This document shows, piece after piece, positions 1 to 7,535 of a stretch of 38,604 bases of DNA. The number at the start of each line of letters is the position of its first letter. The first letter of the stretch is position 1. The DNA lies in IMG/VR virus record IMGVR_UViG_3300025310_000014, positions 1-38,604 of that record, one strand, 5' to 3'. The translations under genes and the position numbers were made by a program. The notes under the pieces are model-generated. The model did no database searches. It was not told where the DNA came from and worked only from the letters and a program-made list of their open reading frames with translations. The DNA comes from a virus.

Positions 1-189
1 GAGCCCGACGAACCACCACGGCACGCGCGTCTCGGCCTCGATGCGCTCGTAGCGGGGCTTCGCCGCCAGGATGCGGCGCGCGGCGGCCATCACCTGGGCG
101 CGCCGCTCGGGCCGGATCTCGCAGGTGCCCCACAGCTCGGCGTATTCCGCGGCGAGGTCCTCGCGCCGCGGCGGTGCTCGTCGCGTCAT
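1..189 (-). CDS. Endolysin (lysozyme-family), N-terminal part, runs off the window
   Basis: The first 63 residues of a minus-strand gene are seen, starting at the ATG at 189; the rest lies beyond the left edge. After an arginine-rich start and a helical stretch, the protein reaches PRYERIEAETRVPWWFVGL (residues 45-63). A 'VPWW' followed by 'hhGhhH.hE' is the hallmark of a lysozyme-like family common in alphaproteobacterial prophages, where the glutamate that should follow just outside the window would be catalytic. The role inferred is cleavage of peptidoglycan at lysis. It is the last gene seen in the late operon, 9 bp after the preceding fibre gene, which is a usual place for a lysis gene. 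The catalytic residue itself is not in view, so the call rests on the short conserved motif and on context. Confidence 0.6.
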   Translation of the reverse strand, partial: MTRRAPPRREDLAAEYAELWGTCEIRPERRAQVMAAARRILAAKPRYERIEAETRVPWWFVGL

Positions 190-198
190 GCTGCCCCC

Positions 199-861
199 TT
201 AACCCAGCGCCGAAGCCCAGAACGCTGGCCGCGCGGCCGAAATCGCTTCCCGGATCGCGATCGCGGCCATCGACGAATACTCCTCATTCGTCATGGTGAC
301 CGTCGTCGAGGAGGCTCCGGCCGTAACCTCGCTCGCATCGTACTGATGCAGGTTGACCGAGATGTTGTTGAGAAACACGCTGCCCGAAATCGCCGGGGCC
401 TGGTTGTAGGCCTGGGCAGTCGCCAGCACGAGGTCGGTCGATTGCGTGTTGAGCGTCACCTGAACGTCGAGGCCGCCCACGTTCGCATCAACGCCGCTTG
501 AGCGGACGAGGTTTGAGGTGTCGCAGCCCTTGATGTAGATGACGACGATCCATCCCCCCTCCGAGCGCGCGCCGCCCGCGCTCCACGTCCAGGCAAGCGT
601 CTGCGATCCGGTCGCGGGATTGACGAGGGTTGCAACGCCATGACCGCTCTCGTTGGAAGTCGCCCCCTCGGCCACCTGCGATTGGATCGTGAAGGCGGAG
701 CCGCCAAGCGTCAGACTTGAAAGCGTTGAGTTGGCGTTGCCGTCCCAATGCGACCAGAACGCCACCACCGCCGTAGCGTCGGACGGCACCGTGACCGTCG
801 TCGAGCCGTTGCCCGCCGAGGCGTTGACTTGAGATGGCGTGCCGGTCCGGGTCGCGGGCAT
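199..861 (-). CDS. Hypothetical phage structural protein, beta-rich
   Basis: A 220-residue protein without a family I recognise. It is rich in Thr, Ser, Val, Gly and Asn with alternating hydrophobic residues, as in a beta-sandwich; examples are TTVTVPSDATAVVAFWSHWD (residues 21-40) and LDVQVTLNTQSTDLVLATAQ (131-150). There is no signal peptide or membrane helix. It starts by ATG/TGA overlap with the gene before it (position 861) and follows the tail-fibre genes, so a distal fibre, receptor-binding or accessory virion role is inferred from position. It could equally be a secreted or cell-surface decorating protein encoded by the prophage. Confidence is high that it is a gene and low for function. 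Confidence 0.6.
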   Translation of the reverse strand: MPATRTGTPSQVNASAGNGSTTVTVPSDATAVVAFWSHWDGNANSTLSSLTLGGSAFTIQSQVAEGATSNESGHGVATLVNPATGSQTLAWTWSAGGARSEGGWIVVIYIKGCDTSNLVRSSGVDANVGGLDVQVTLNTQSTDLVLATAQAYNQAPAISGSVFLNNISVNLHQYDASEVTAGASSTTVTMTNEEYSSMAAIAIREAISAARPAFWASALG

Positions 862-1055
862 CAGTCGGCCTCAGCCTCCGGCTTTGAACCCTCTGGCGCC
901 TTGAAGCGGGCAATCTCCTGATCGCGGACGGTCACCTTCACGGTGCCGTCCTGAAGAACAAAGGTCATGGCGCGAACCCCCAAGGGCTCGAACCAGCGCG
1001 CCATTTCGTAGACCGCGATCTCAAGGGGAGTCCATCCGCTCTGATCGGGTTCCAT
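861..1055 (-). CDS. Small hypothetical protein (64 aa)
   Basis: A 64-residue acidic protein tightly packed between two fibre-region genes: it shares its first base with the stop of the upstream gene (TGATG at 1055) and its last with the start of the downstream one. This coupling supports a real gene. The sequence has an amphipathic helix (PLEIAVYEMARWFEPLGVRA, residues 10-29) followed by a short beta-hairpin (FVLQDGTVKVTVRDQEIARF). No known domain is recognised. It may be a small chaperone or adaptor for the fibre proteins beside it, but nothing in the sequence proves this. Confidence 0.5.
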   Translation of the reverse strand: MEPDQSGWTPLEIAVYEMARWFEPLGVRAMTFVLQDGTVKVTVRDQEIARFKAPEGSKPEAEAD

Positions 1056-1471
1056 CAGCCAGCACTCCGTGTCACGTGCAGGACAAGCGTCACGCGCTGT
1101 ACGGTCGCGACGCTATCGACGTTGAACCTGAGGATGTCGCCCGCCGAGAGCGAGGTGGTCCAGGACGAGAGCGCAAGGTCCTGGTTCTTGGCGGCCGAAG
1201 AGAGCGTCGGCTTCTCGGTGCCTGCGATGGTGTCGGCAACCGTCGGGGGATAGTTCGCATAACTGTCCCGCCAGACGTCGATCACAATCGAGCCCGACTG
1301 GTCGGCGAGCAGCGTCCATCCGGTGATGGTGCAGTTCCACGGGACAACAAGGTCGCCCTTGACGCCTGTCGTGAGCGCCGAGCCGCCGCCGTCGAGCACG
1401 ACCATGAGGGAAGCGGCCTTCTGATCGAAGGCCGAGTTCGAGCCCTTGAGGATGTCCGAGACCGCTTCCAT
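1055..1471 (-). CDS. Hypothetical tail-fibre-region protein (138 aa)
   Basis: The protein begins with a short charged helix and continues as a beta-rich domain with the segments VPWNCTITGWTLLADQSGSI (residues 43-62) and VIDVWRDSYANYPPTVADTI (63-82), then DILRFNVDSVATVQRVTLVL near the C-terminus. Jelly-roll modules of this kind, with a phrase like 'I.gw.l.ad.sGsi.idvwk..y...p', are common in small proteins next to phage tail fibres. It overlaps the start or stop of both neighbours by one base, so it belongs to the fibre operon. A fibre tip or auxiliary adhesin is the best guess. Other roles, such as a decoration protein, cannot be excluded. Confidence 0.55.
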   Translation of the reverse strand: MEAVSDILKGSNSAFDQKAASLMVVLDGGGSALTTGVKGDLVVPWNCTITGWTLLADQSGSIVIDVWRDSYANYPPTVADTIAGTEKPTLSSAAKNQDLALSSWTTSLSAGDILRFNVDSVATVQRVTLVLHVTRSAG

Positions 1472-2262
1472 CAGCCGATCACCACCACGCGGTAGGCGTT
1501 GGCGGCAGGAGCCGCCGCGAAGGTCAGTCTCACGGCATTGGTCGAGGTGCGATCCACATCGCAGAGCACGGTGTCGTAGTTGCCGGAGTTCCGGTAGACC
1601 TCGACCGTCACATCGCGCGTCGCGAAGTTGTGGGTGACGGTGTACTGCGTCGCCGAGCCGTCGCCGATGTCGGCCGCGTGCTTCCGGATGCGCCCCGACC
1701 AGTTGGCGAGCTTCAAGGGCGTGATGAAGCGTTGATCGTCCGTGCCGGTGTTGGTCTCGGTCTGCGTCGCGATCTCGGCGATGCCAGCCGTCGTCTCCGA
1801 GGCCGAGGGCGAGCCTGTTCCGAACGAGGTCCAGGTGACGGAGCCCGAGCCCAGCGTGAAGTTCACGGCTGTCTGGCGGAAGGACGACCCGGCATCGGTG
1901 CCCTCCTCGACCGTGGTGATCGCCTGCTCCAAGGAGAGCGCGGTGTCACAGTCGGGAGCCCTGGTCATCGGCGTCGCCGCGCCGTTCCAGATGTAGATGC
2001 CGTTCTCGGAAGCCGTGGTCTGGCTTCTGACCAGCACGCGGTCGTTCGCGGCCATCGTGACGCCGTCGATGGTCGAGCCCGGCGAGGCGAGGTTGATGTT
2101 GCCCTGCGTCGAGACCCGGCAGCTGTCCTTCCAGGAAAGCCCCTCGACGGCGCTGTCGACGTAGGCCTTGGTCGCCGGTTCGTTGTCGGCGGCGGGAGCG
2201 AGGAGCCCGACGATGCGGGCGACCGAGCCGAAGTCAAGGTCGGAGAGGATTTTCTTGCTCAT
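1471..2262 (-). CDS. Tail fibre protein
   Basis: A 263-residue protein starting at ATG 2262, chosen because GAGG lies 5 bases upstream and the ATG overlaps the TGA of the gene before; an in-frame GTG at 2268 is less likely. The N-terminal part has the phage fibre phrase 'NEPATKAYVDSAVEGLSWKD'. The middle holds ETTAGIAEIATQTETNTGTD then DQRFITPLKLAN, the stem motif seen in many long tail fibres. The C-terminal 70 residues form a 'TVTHNFATRDVTVEVYRNSG' domain, a short beta module often found at fibre ends. It should act outside the cell on the virion, binding the host surface. The identity as a fibre is strong; the receptor cannot be read from sequence. Confidence 0.72.
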   Translation of the reverse strand: MSKKILSDLDFGSVARIVGLLAPAADNEPATKAYVDSAVEGLSWKDSCRVSTQGNINLASPGSTIDGVTMAANDRVLVRSQTTASENGIYIWNGAATPMTRAPDCDTALSLEQAITTVEEGTDAGSSFRQTAVNFTLGSGSVTWTSFGTGSPSASETTAGIAEIATQTETNTGTDDQRFITPLKLANWSGRIRKHAADIGDGSATQYTVTHNFATRDVTVEVYRNSGNYDTVLCDVDRTSTNAVRLTFAAAPAANAYRVVVIG

Positions 2263-2606
2263 GCGCACCTCGCATAGCCAGCCATCGCGGTTGCAAGCGA
2301 CACAATGGCCTGATTGTCGGAAACGTGGGTGATCTCGGCCTCAAACTCGACGCCGCCCGTGGTCCTGAGCGTGATGTTGGGCTTGAAGCCGAGGTTGTGG
2401 TTGATGGTCCAGGTGGCCGAGGCCGAGGACTGGACGTGCTCGTAAGAACCGCCGCCCACCGCGTCCGCCTTGACCTGCTCGAGCACACCCGTGGCATTGA
2501 CGACGTACTGGCGGACGACGCCGGCGCTCTTGACGAAGTAGATGGCGCCCGGAACCGGCGAGGCCGGCAGCTCCGTCACCCGGTGGAAACTGATCGGCAT
2601 CTGCAC
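2259..2606 (-). CDS. Tail fibre accessory protein with HNLG beta module
   Basis: A 115-residue protein that starts at GTG 2606, directly after the stop of the upstream gene; an ATG at 2600 is an alternative. The first 50 residues (HRVTELPASPVPGAIYFVKS) resemble the short linker modules of fibre proteins. The C-terminal half contains ATWTINHNLGFKPNITLRTT (residues 64-83), the 'W.i.HnLg..p.v.v....g' motif of a small fibre domain also present at the end of the next gene downstream. It overlaps that gene by 4 bases. A role as a fibre segment or tip is inferred from motif and context. Confidence 0.6.
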   Translation of the reverse strand: MQMPISFHRVTELPASPVPGAIYFVKSAGVVRQYVVNATGVLEQVKADAVGGGSYEHVQSSASATWTINHNLGFKPNITLRTTGGVEFEAEITHVSDNQAIVSLATAMAGYARCA

Positions 2607-2756
2607 TCACCAGGCGGTGGTCGACCACTCGAGCGCCGCCGAAGGGCCGCTCGCGGTCGCCGCGCGCACGACGACGGGGGCTCGGCCGACGGGCGCGGTG
2701 ATGAGCGCCGGCTGACCGACGGCGGCCGCAAGCCGCGTGACGACGAGGCCGCTCAT
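2607..2756 (-). CDS. Very small hypothetical protein (49 aa) in the fibre operon
   Basis: A 49-codon frame fills the gap between two fibre-region genes exactly. Its ATG (2756-2754) overlaps the TGA of the upstream gene in an ATGA arrangement, and its own TGA (2609-2607) is followed at once by the GTG start of the next gene. The translation begins MSGLVVTRLAAAVGQPALIT and ends LEWSTTAW; the end of such proteins in fibre clusters is often aromatic. No domain is recognised. The perfect coupling at both ends is the main evidence. It might be a small fibre-associated or head-decorating peptide. Confidence 0.45.
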   Translation of the reverse strand: MSGLVVTRLAAAVGQPALITAPVGRAPVVVRAATASGPSAALEWSTTAW

Positions 2757-3106
2757 TGCGTCACTCCCTTGAGGATGTGCAGCGTCCCGTGCCAGACGCG
2801 CGTCGTCTCGGCGCCCTTGACGAGCACGAGATCGTGCAGGTAGGCGCCCGGCGTCTGCGCCGCGATCACCGCGACCGGAACGTCGAGGCGGAAGTGGCCG
2901 GCCGCCGCATCGACGACGACGAGCCGGCCGTTGGCGAGCGTCAACGCGAAGGCGAGCGCATTGTCGGCGCGGCGCCGCACGTCCATCTTGAGCGTCGCGC
3001 CCGCGAGATCGACCGCGTGGCCGTCGGCATCGGCGAGCTGGAACGCCTGGCGCAGGTCCTCGTTCTGCGCCACCTGCAGGTCGACGCGGTAGAAGACGCG
3101 GGTCAT
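2753..3106 (-). CDS. BppU-N-like baseplate/fibre protein (117 aa)
   Basis: The protein reads as one beta-rich domain. Residues 16-45 contain 'LRQAFQLADADGHAVDLAGA' followed by TLKMDVRRRAD, matching the common phage pattern 'f.l.d.dG.pvdLtGatv.m.vR....' of the BppU N-terminal/baseplate upper protein family and of related prophage proteins. The C-terminal phrase AYLHDLVLVKGAETTRVWHG fits the last strands of the same fold. GAGG lies 9 bases before the ATG. It sits between the DUF4376 protein and the small fibre genes, so a baseplate or fibre-attachment role is inferred. The family match is by motif only. Confidence 0.55.
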   Translation of the reverse strand: MTRVFYRVDLQVAQNEDLRQAFQLADADGHAVDLAGATLKMDVRRRADNALAFALTLANGRLVVVDAAAGHFRLDVPVAVIAAQTPGAYLHDLVLVKGAETTRVWHGTLHILKGVTQ

Positions 3107-3116
3107 GCGGATTGCC

Positions 3117-3818
3117 TCAGGCCGGCCAGCCTTGGCCGAGATCGTGTGCTTGGACCGCCGCCACCGTCGCGAGCTGCAGGATCGCCGACTTGTGGGCGAG
3201 GTAAGCCTGGATCTCGGCGTCGATGGCCGCCATCATGGCCGCGCCGATGGTCTTGAGGTCGTCGTGCGTCACCAAGATCGGGGCGAGCTCCCCCTTGGGC
3301 GTCCAGGGTCTGGGGTTCGGCGTCACGTTGCAAAGCACGCCGATCAGCACCGCCTTGATATTCTCCTGCGCTATCCGGTCGAGCGCGTAATTGTGGGTGC
3401 CCGCCGAGGTCGTGACGGTGACGTGGCGGCTTGCGATCCGCGCCTCAGAGAGCTTCCAGGCTTCTTGAACCTTGGCGGCCTGCGCCTCCGCAAGAGACGG
3501 GACATGGGGACCAAGGACGCCGTTGACGTAGGCCCATCCAACCTCCACCGGCTGGTCGGTCTCGAGGACGCGATATCCGGCAGGCCAGAGCGTCGAGGGG
3601 TCCGTTGAGACGGCGGCCACCCGCTCGCCGTCAACGAGCGCGAAGGCGCGCCCGTTGGGCGTCTGGTGCGCGAAGCTCTGATACCAGTCGAGGCCGCTCT
3701 CGTTCCTGGCAAAGAGAGCCCCGGCCTCGATGAGGGTCTTGAGGCGCGCTTCTTCGGGGCTCGTGCCAGAGGGCAGCGCCGGGGTGTAGAGCGAGAAGAC
3801 GCCGTGATCGATGAGCAT
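3117..3818 (-). CDS. DUF4376 domain tail-fibre-region protein
   Basis: A 233-residue protein. The N-terminal 100 residues (MLIDHGVFSLYTPALPSG onward) include PAGYRVLETDQPVEVGWAYV, typical of the leader part of phage fibre-assembly-like proteins. The C-terminal 110 residues (RIASRHVTVTTSAGTHNYAL, then APILVTHDDLKTIGAAMMAA) match DUF4376, a helical domain found in many phage proteins next to tail fibres. The gene follows the main tail fibre gene by 3 bases, the place where fibre-assembly chaperones are usually found. A chaperone or fibre-cap role is inferred; the biochemical activity is unknown for the family. Confidence 0.65.
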   Translation of the reverse strand: MLIDHGVFSLYTPALPSGTSPEEARLKTLIEAGALFARNESGLDWYQSFAHQTPNGRAFALVDGERVAAVSTDPSTLWPAGYRVLETDQPVEVGWAYVNGVLGPHVPSLAEAQAAKVQEAWKLSEARIASRHVTVTTSAGTHNYALDRIAQENIKAVLIGVLCNVTPNPRPWTPKGELAPILVTHDDLKTIGAAMMAAIDAEIQAYLAHKSAILQLATVAAVQAHDLGQGWPA

Positions 3819-3821
3819 GGC

Positions 3822-5030
3822 TTAGACCTGCGAAACCGTGACCCAGGAACCGGCGACGTACTTCTGCACGGGCCGGTGATAGATGGTCTGAACGAGGCCC
3901 GTCGTATCCACGGGCGCAAGGCCCGTCATCACGGACCCTGCGGGGGCACGGACGGGAATGCTGCCGCCTGAGAAGGCCGAGCTTGCCTCACTGCCAAGGC
4001 GCTGATCGGTCGGCACTTGCTGCCACGACTGATCGCCCCGGAGGAAGGAGCCGGTGTCCGCCGTCCCGGAGCCGAGCCGGGCGGTGGCGATGGTGCCCGA
4101 CGCGAGGTCGGAGGCGGCGTGCGTGTGGCTCGCGGCGGCGGCCCCCAAGGTCGTGCGCGCCGTGGCGGCGTCCGCATCATCCAAGAGCGAGCGGGCGAAG
4201 GCCGTGCAGATGATCTCCTCGATCACGCCCGCGCCAGCGGTCTGCCGCCCGAGCAATCGGTCAGTGACCGAGACGTTCTGGATTTTGGCGTAGGTGACCG
4301 CGCCGTTGTCGATGGTCCAGGTCGCGCCTGAGCCCGAAACCGTAATGTCGCCCTTGTCGCCGTCTGAAACGCCGCCCGCGGCGATGGCGGCCTGCACGAA
4401 GGCGGTCGTCGCGATCTGGGTGTTGTTTGTTCCTCCCGCCGCCGTCGGGGCCGTCGGGGTGCCCGTGAAGGCGGGCGAGGCGAGCGGGGCCTTCAAGGCC
4501 AGTGCGTTCGTCACCGTCGCCGCGAAGTTGGCGTCGTTGCCAAGCGCCGCCGCGAGCTCATTGAGCGTATCAAGCGCGCCCGGCGCGCCGGAGACGAGCG
4601 CCGCGATCGCCGCCTGCACGAACGCCGTCGTCGCGATCTGCGTGGTGTTCGTGCCGCCCGCCGCCGTCGGCGCCGTCGGCGTGCCGGTGAAGGCCGGCGA
4701 GGCGAGCGCCGCCTTGAGCGCCAGCGCCGCATCGCTCGCCGCCTTGGTGTAGTAGCGATCGTCGTGCGTGTGAGCGGCGAGGACGGCCGCCACGTAGGCC
4801 TCGACCGCGAGCCGCAGCGTGTCGTCGTCGTCGGCGGTCGGCGCCGACCCCAGCGCGGTGGCGAGCCGCCTGAGGTTGCCGACGATCTCGTTCAGGAGAT
4901 CGGCGTCGACGATGGTGCCGTCGTTCGCCTCGGGGCTCGTCGCGTTCCGCGCCCAGAGCTCGCCGCCGGCGGCCGTCGCCGGGCGGGTCGCGACCGCCCG
5001 GGACCCTCGAAACTTGAATGTCGCGGCCAT
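3822..5030 (-). CDS. Tail fibre protein with tandem [12 protein letters not shown] repeats
   Basis: A 402-residue fibre. Residues about 86-92 carry HTHDDRY, a metal-chelating fibre motif. Two copies of a repeat follow, each holding [19 protein letters not shown] then [15 protein letters not shown], a phrase found in many phage fibres; they are joined by a [16 protein letters not shown] linker. A further fibre stalk ([20 protein letters not shown]) and [20 protein letters not shown] lead to the C-terminal tip. It binds the host surface from the virion. Start ATG 5030 is preceded by AAAGAG. The gene lies downstream of two palindromic elements (5049-5089 and 5135-5175). The two repeats differ strongly at third codon positions, suggesting an old duplication. 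Confidence 0.8.
   Translation of the reverse strand: MAATFKFRGSRAVATRPATAAGGELWARNATSPEANDGTIVDADLLNEIVGNLRRLATALGSAPTADDDDTLRLAVEAYVAAVLAAHTHDDRYYTKAASDAALALKAALASPAFTGTPTAPTAAGGTNTTQIATTAFVQAAIAALVSGAPGALDTLNELAAALGNDANFAATVTNALALKAPLASPAFTGTPTAPTAAGGTNNTQIATTAFVQAAIAAGGVSDGDKGDITVSGSGATWTIDNGAVTYAKIQNVSVTDRLLGRQTAGAGVIEEIICTAFARSLLDDADAATARTTLGAAAASHTHAASDLASGTIATARLGSGTADTGSFLRGDQSWQQVPTDQRLGSEASSAFSGGSIPVRAPAGSVMTGLAPVDTTGLVQTIYHRPVQKYVAGSWVTVSQV
4381..4506 (-). repeat. Intragenic tandem repeat of tail fibre, copy nearer the C-terminus
   Basis: This stretch encodes the [12 protein letters not shown]...[15 protein letters not shown] unit and matches 4603-4728 at a fixed offset of 222 bases. 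Protein identity is very high while many third codon positions differ, for example GGC against GGG and GTG against GTC. Confidence 0.8.
4603..4728 (-). repeat. Intragenic tandem repeat of tail fibre, copy nearer the N-terminus
   Basis: Partner of 4381-4506. The two copies are separated by the [20 protein letters not shown] linker and together form the central stalk of the fibre. Confidence 0.8.
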
Positions 5031-5048
5031 GGTGAGATCTCTTTGTTT

Positions 5049-5089
5049 GGCGCGTCCGACACGCCTGCGGCGAGCCGGCCGGACGCGCC
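5049..5089. repeat. Palindromic (REP-like) hairpin element
   Basis: A 41-bp element with a perfect 10-bp outer stem (GGCGCGTCCG and CGGACGCGCC) and an inner GAGCCGGCC segment. It lies in the leader of the tail fibre gene, just before AAACAAAGAG and the start codon. It belongs to the same family as the elements at 5135, 8666, 9191, 16240, 17170 and 22191. Confidence 0.65.
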
Positions 5090-5134
5090 AGGGGCTGGCG
5101 CCGGTGACGCCCGGCTCTTCGCTGATCGACGTCC

Positions 5135-5175
5135 GTGCCCGGCGGCCGGCTCCGCGCAGCGGAGTCGCCGGGCAC
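5135..5175. repeat. Palindromic (REP-like) hairpin element
   Basis: A 41-bp element with a 10-bp perfect outer stem (GTGCCCGGCG and CGCCGGGCAC) and an inner CTCCG/CGGAG stem. It starts 3 bases beyond the stop codon of the upstream tail gene (5179) and could act as an mRNA 3' end stabiliser or terminator. It is nearly identical to the copy at 9191-9231 apart from the loop. Confidence 0.75.
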
Positions 5176-5178
5176 GAC

Positions 5179-6240
5179 TCAAGTCGCCAGCGCCACGATG
5201 AACTGCACGTTGCCGGTGCGGCTCATGTCGGTGTTGAGCCAGATGTCGACGTAAGCTGTGGTCTTCTCCGACCAGTTGACCTGGGCGTGGCCGCCGCCGC
5301 CGAAGCCGTCGTCGTCGAGGAGCACGACGTAGCGCGTGCTGGGAAGTGCCGCGGAAAACGTCACGCGCACCCGGCCGGCGACCGGCGAGGCGGCGATCGC
5401 GCAGCCCTGGCCCGACGCCGAGTTGACCGTCGGCGAACCCGACGTCGTCGAGGCGTTGAAGGTGCCGGCGGCGACGAACGAGGCGACGCCGCCGCGCACC
5501 TTGTCGATGCGCGCGTGCCGCAGCGCGCCGTCGGCGGCCTTGGCGAGCAGCACCACGTCGGCGGCAGCCGGATTGGCCTCCTCGGCAAGGCCCAGGAGCC
5601 CGACGCCCGCCGCCTGACCCGCCGCCGCGTTGTTCCGGAGCACGACCGTCCACGCGCCGACCGAAAGGCCGACCTCGACGTTGTCGCCGCTGACGGCCGA
5701 GGAGATCGGCCCGATCCCCTTGATGCCGCGCAGCTCCTCGACCGTGCCGTTGGTGCCCTTGTAGACGTCGGCGCCGTCGCCGACGTTGCCGAGCGTGTTG
5801 CCCGTGGGCCCCGAGCCCGGCACGGTGACGGCGATGCGGAGCGCGTGCTCGCCGGCCGGCCCCTCGACCGGCGTGATGGTGACGTTCGAGCCTGCCGCGA
5901 GACGGCGGATCAGGTGCCGGGAGGCCGCGTCCTGGCCGGCGTAGATGTCGCTGCCGGTGCCGACGTTGGCGAGCGTCGCGCCGCGCCGGATCGCCTCGAG
6001 CAGCATGTCGTCGCTCGCCGGCCCCGCCTCCACCTCCGGCACGCCCATGCCGCGGATGGCGCGGCGGAAGAGTGCGGCCACCTTGTTGAGCCAGACCGCC
6101 GGCAGCTTGGTGCCGGTCGCGGGGTTGCCGGCGACGCAGTCCTCGAACCAGGTGTCGAGCGCCGAGCCCGAGGCGCTATCGGCCGGCCGGGTCGTGGTCT
6201 CGCGCACGCCGGGGCCGTGCGGCCCGACGATGTTGCCCAT
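5179..6240 (-). CDS. Tail fibre/baseplate-distal protein with two repeated modules
   Basis: The protein is 353 residues from ATG 6240, which overlaps the TGA of gp48. The N-terminal 75 residues ([20 protein letters not shown], later [20 protein letters not shown]) look like a baseplate attachment domain. Two related modules follow: [20 protein letters not shown] with [20 protein letters not shown], and [20 protein letters not shown] with [16 protein letters not shown]. These are repeats seen in phage fibre proteins. The C-terminal domain ([20 protein letters not shown]) is a beta module. Position right after gp48 is the usual place for the fibre that plugs into a Mu/P2-type baseplate. Confidence 0.7.
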   Translation of the reverse strand: MGNIVGPHGPGVRETTTRPADSASGSALDTWFEDCVAGNPATGTKLPAVWLNKVAALFRRAIRGMGVPEVEAGPASDDMLLEAIRRGATLANVGTGSDIYAGQDAASRHLIRRLAAGSNVTITPVEGPAGEHALRIAVTVPGSGPTGNTLGNVGDGADVYKGTNGTVEELRGIKGIGPISSAVSGDNVEVGLSVGAWTVVLRNNAAAGQAAGVGLLGLAEEANPAAADVVLLAKAADGALRHARIDKVRGGVASFVAAGTFNASTTSGSPTVNSASGQGCAIAASPVAGRVRVTFSAALPSTRYVVLLDDDGFGGGGHAQVNWSEKTTAYVDIWLNTDMSRTGNVQFIVALAT

Positions 6241-6956
6241 CAGATCACCTCGTAGGTTGCCATGACGTGCGCCGGCTTGAAGCGCTCGATGAGGCAGATC
6301 ACCGCCTCCGGCACCGGCGGGCAGGGCGGCGTGCCGCCGGCGACGAGACAGCCGGCGGCGAAGTTCGGGACGTCGGTCATCGCCGGACTCTCGGCGGCGA
6401 CGATGACGACGTGAATGCGGTTCGCGGTCCCGCTCGCCGCGAGGACGCAGCCGGCCGGCCCGCACCCGGCGGGCGCGTTGCAGCCATCGGCGCAGTAGGC
6501 CTTGAAGCCGAGGCGTGCGGCAAGCTCAGCGAGATAGCCACAGGTGGCGCCGCCCTCCGCCGCCACCTTGGCGCAGAGCGTCTCCCACGGCTCGCACGGA
6601 TCGGGAAAGCCGTAGTCGGCGCCCCATTCGGCGGCGAGCTCCCGCGTCGAGGCGCAGAACATCTCTTCCAAGAGCGCGCAGGCGCGCTGATGGAGATGCT
6701 CGAGCACCTCGGCGACGGCGGCCCAGTACTGCTGGAGGACGGTGAGCCGCTCGAAGCCCCCTTCGGCGCCGGCGCCCAGCGCGCCGCCGGCCTCGACCGT
6801 GCCGTAGCTGGCGGCCCGGCCCGGATGGAACTCGGCGACGGCCTCGTGGGTCTGCCAGGCGCGCCCGCGCGGGAGCAGCGCCATGAGCTGGGCAAAAAGC
6901 TGCCACTTCGTCGGGCAGAAGAAGCGCGGCGTCGCGCCGGCGCAGACGATGGTCAT
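6240..6956 (-). CDS. Baseplate protein gp48/YmfQ family (DUF2313)
   Basis: A 238-residue protein. LMALLPRGRAWQTHEAV (residues 24-40) and ELAAEWGADYGFPDPCEP (105-122) match the gp48/YmfQ (DUF2313) family of Mu-like and P2-like tails, which links the J-type wedge protein to the tail fibres. The C-terminal part is unusually rich in Cys (YCADGCNAPAGCGPAGC), often seen in this family in alphaproteobacterial prophages. It would sit at the baseplate rim. It is separated from its usual neighbour gpJ by a 579-bp insertion holding a plus-strand gene and a terminator, and is coupled to the fibre gene by a one-base overlap. Confidence 0.85.
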   Translation of the reverse strand: MTIVCAGATPRFFCPTKWQLFAQLMALLPRGRAWQTHEAVAEFHPGRAASYGTVEAGGALGAGAEGGFERLTVLQQYWAAVAEVLEHLHQRACALLEEMFCASTRELAAEWGADYGFPDPCEPWETLCAKVAAEGGATCGYLAELAARLGFKAYCADGCNAPAGCGPAGCVLAASGTANRIHVVIVAAESPAMTDVPNFAAGCLVAGGTPPCPPVPEAVICLIERFKPAHVMATYEVI

Positions 6957-7086
6957 GAGCTGTGAGCCCTGCGGGCGTCAAGGAGGCGGCAGGAATCTCT
7001 TTGGCGTCGCGCCGAGGTGGCGACGGGCCGTGCGTGTCTGCCCGCAGGCGCGCCGTCGACACGGCACGGCGAATCGGCCAAGAAAA

Positions 7087-7116
7087 CGGGTGCAGTCGGT
7101 ACGACGACTGCACCCG
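7087..7116 (-). terminator. Rho-independent terminator reading leftward
   Basis: A perfect 12-bp stem (CGGGTGCAGTCG with CGACTGCACCCG) and a 6-base loop are followed on the minus strand by TTTTCTT. There is no T-run on the plus side, so the direction is that of the late operon. It lies between the gpJ and gp48 genes, 130 bases before gp48. Confidence 0.7.
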
Positions 7117-7230
7117 GTTCGCGTTCCGCTGTCCCTTGCCGTGCGCGGAAGCGATGTGACGCCCGCTCGTCGCATGATTTGGTCGCTTGCGTCAAGCGCC
7201 CGGCTCCGTCCATCCACCAGGGAGCCCGTC

Positions 7231-7440
7231 ATGTTCGACACCACGGAGACTGTCATTCCATGCGGCCAGTGCGGCGGCAAAACGAGCAAGTCGCTCGCTT
7301 GGCTCAAGTCGCACGACCACTTCGTTTGCGGCTGCGGCACGCGCATCGACGTGGACGCGCGCGAGCTCATCAGGGACCTGAAGAAGATCGACCGCGCTTT
7401 CGACGACCTCAAGCGTGCAGTGCAGAAGTTCGGCCGATAG
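7231..7440 (+). CDS. Small Zn-ribbon-like protein, plus-strand accessory gene (moron)
   Basis: A 69-residue protein on the strand opposite to the late operon, preceded by AGGGAG 7 bases before its ATG. It has a CGQC pair at residues 11-14 and CGC at 31-33, with 'TSKSLAWLKSHDHFVCGCG' between, which is a zinc-ribbon pattern, followed by a charged helix RELIRDLKKIDRAFDDLKRA. Similar short proteins are scattered in Rhizobiales genomes and in their prophages; their role is not known. As an isolated gene facing against its neighbours it fits a moron, expressed from its own promoter in the lysogen. A regulatory or nucleic-acid-binding role is possible from the fold but unproven. Confidence 0.65.
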   Translation: MFDTTETVIPCGQCGGKTSKSLAWLKSHDHFVCGCGTRIDVDARELIRDLKKIDRAFDDLKRAVQKFGR

Positions 7441-7535
7441 CGGGCGGCCAGCCTCGACGGCGGGAGTGGTCATGACGCATCCTTCTGTTGACGCCTGACG
7501 AGGACAGGGCCCGTTCGGATCATCCTCGGCCCGCC

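Noticed and set aside
4819-6255. Very long plus-strand reading frame (478 codons) antisense to fibre genes
   Set aside because: Arg/Asp/Gly-rich mirror translation typical of high-GC DNA, with no motif; the minus-strand frames contain the known domains.
7192-7473. Minus-strand frame beginning MTTPAVEAGRPL with AAGGA upstream, opposite the Zn-ribbon gene
   Set aside because: The start looks real but the rest is the mirror of the Zn-ribbon frame, which has a clear Cys pattern. It may be the remnant of an older start, not a present gene.
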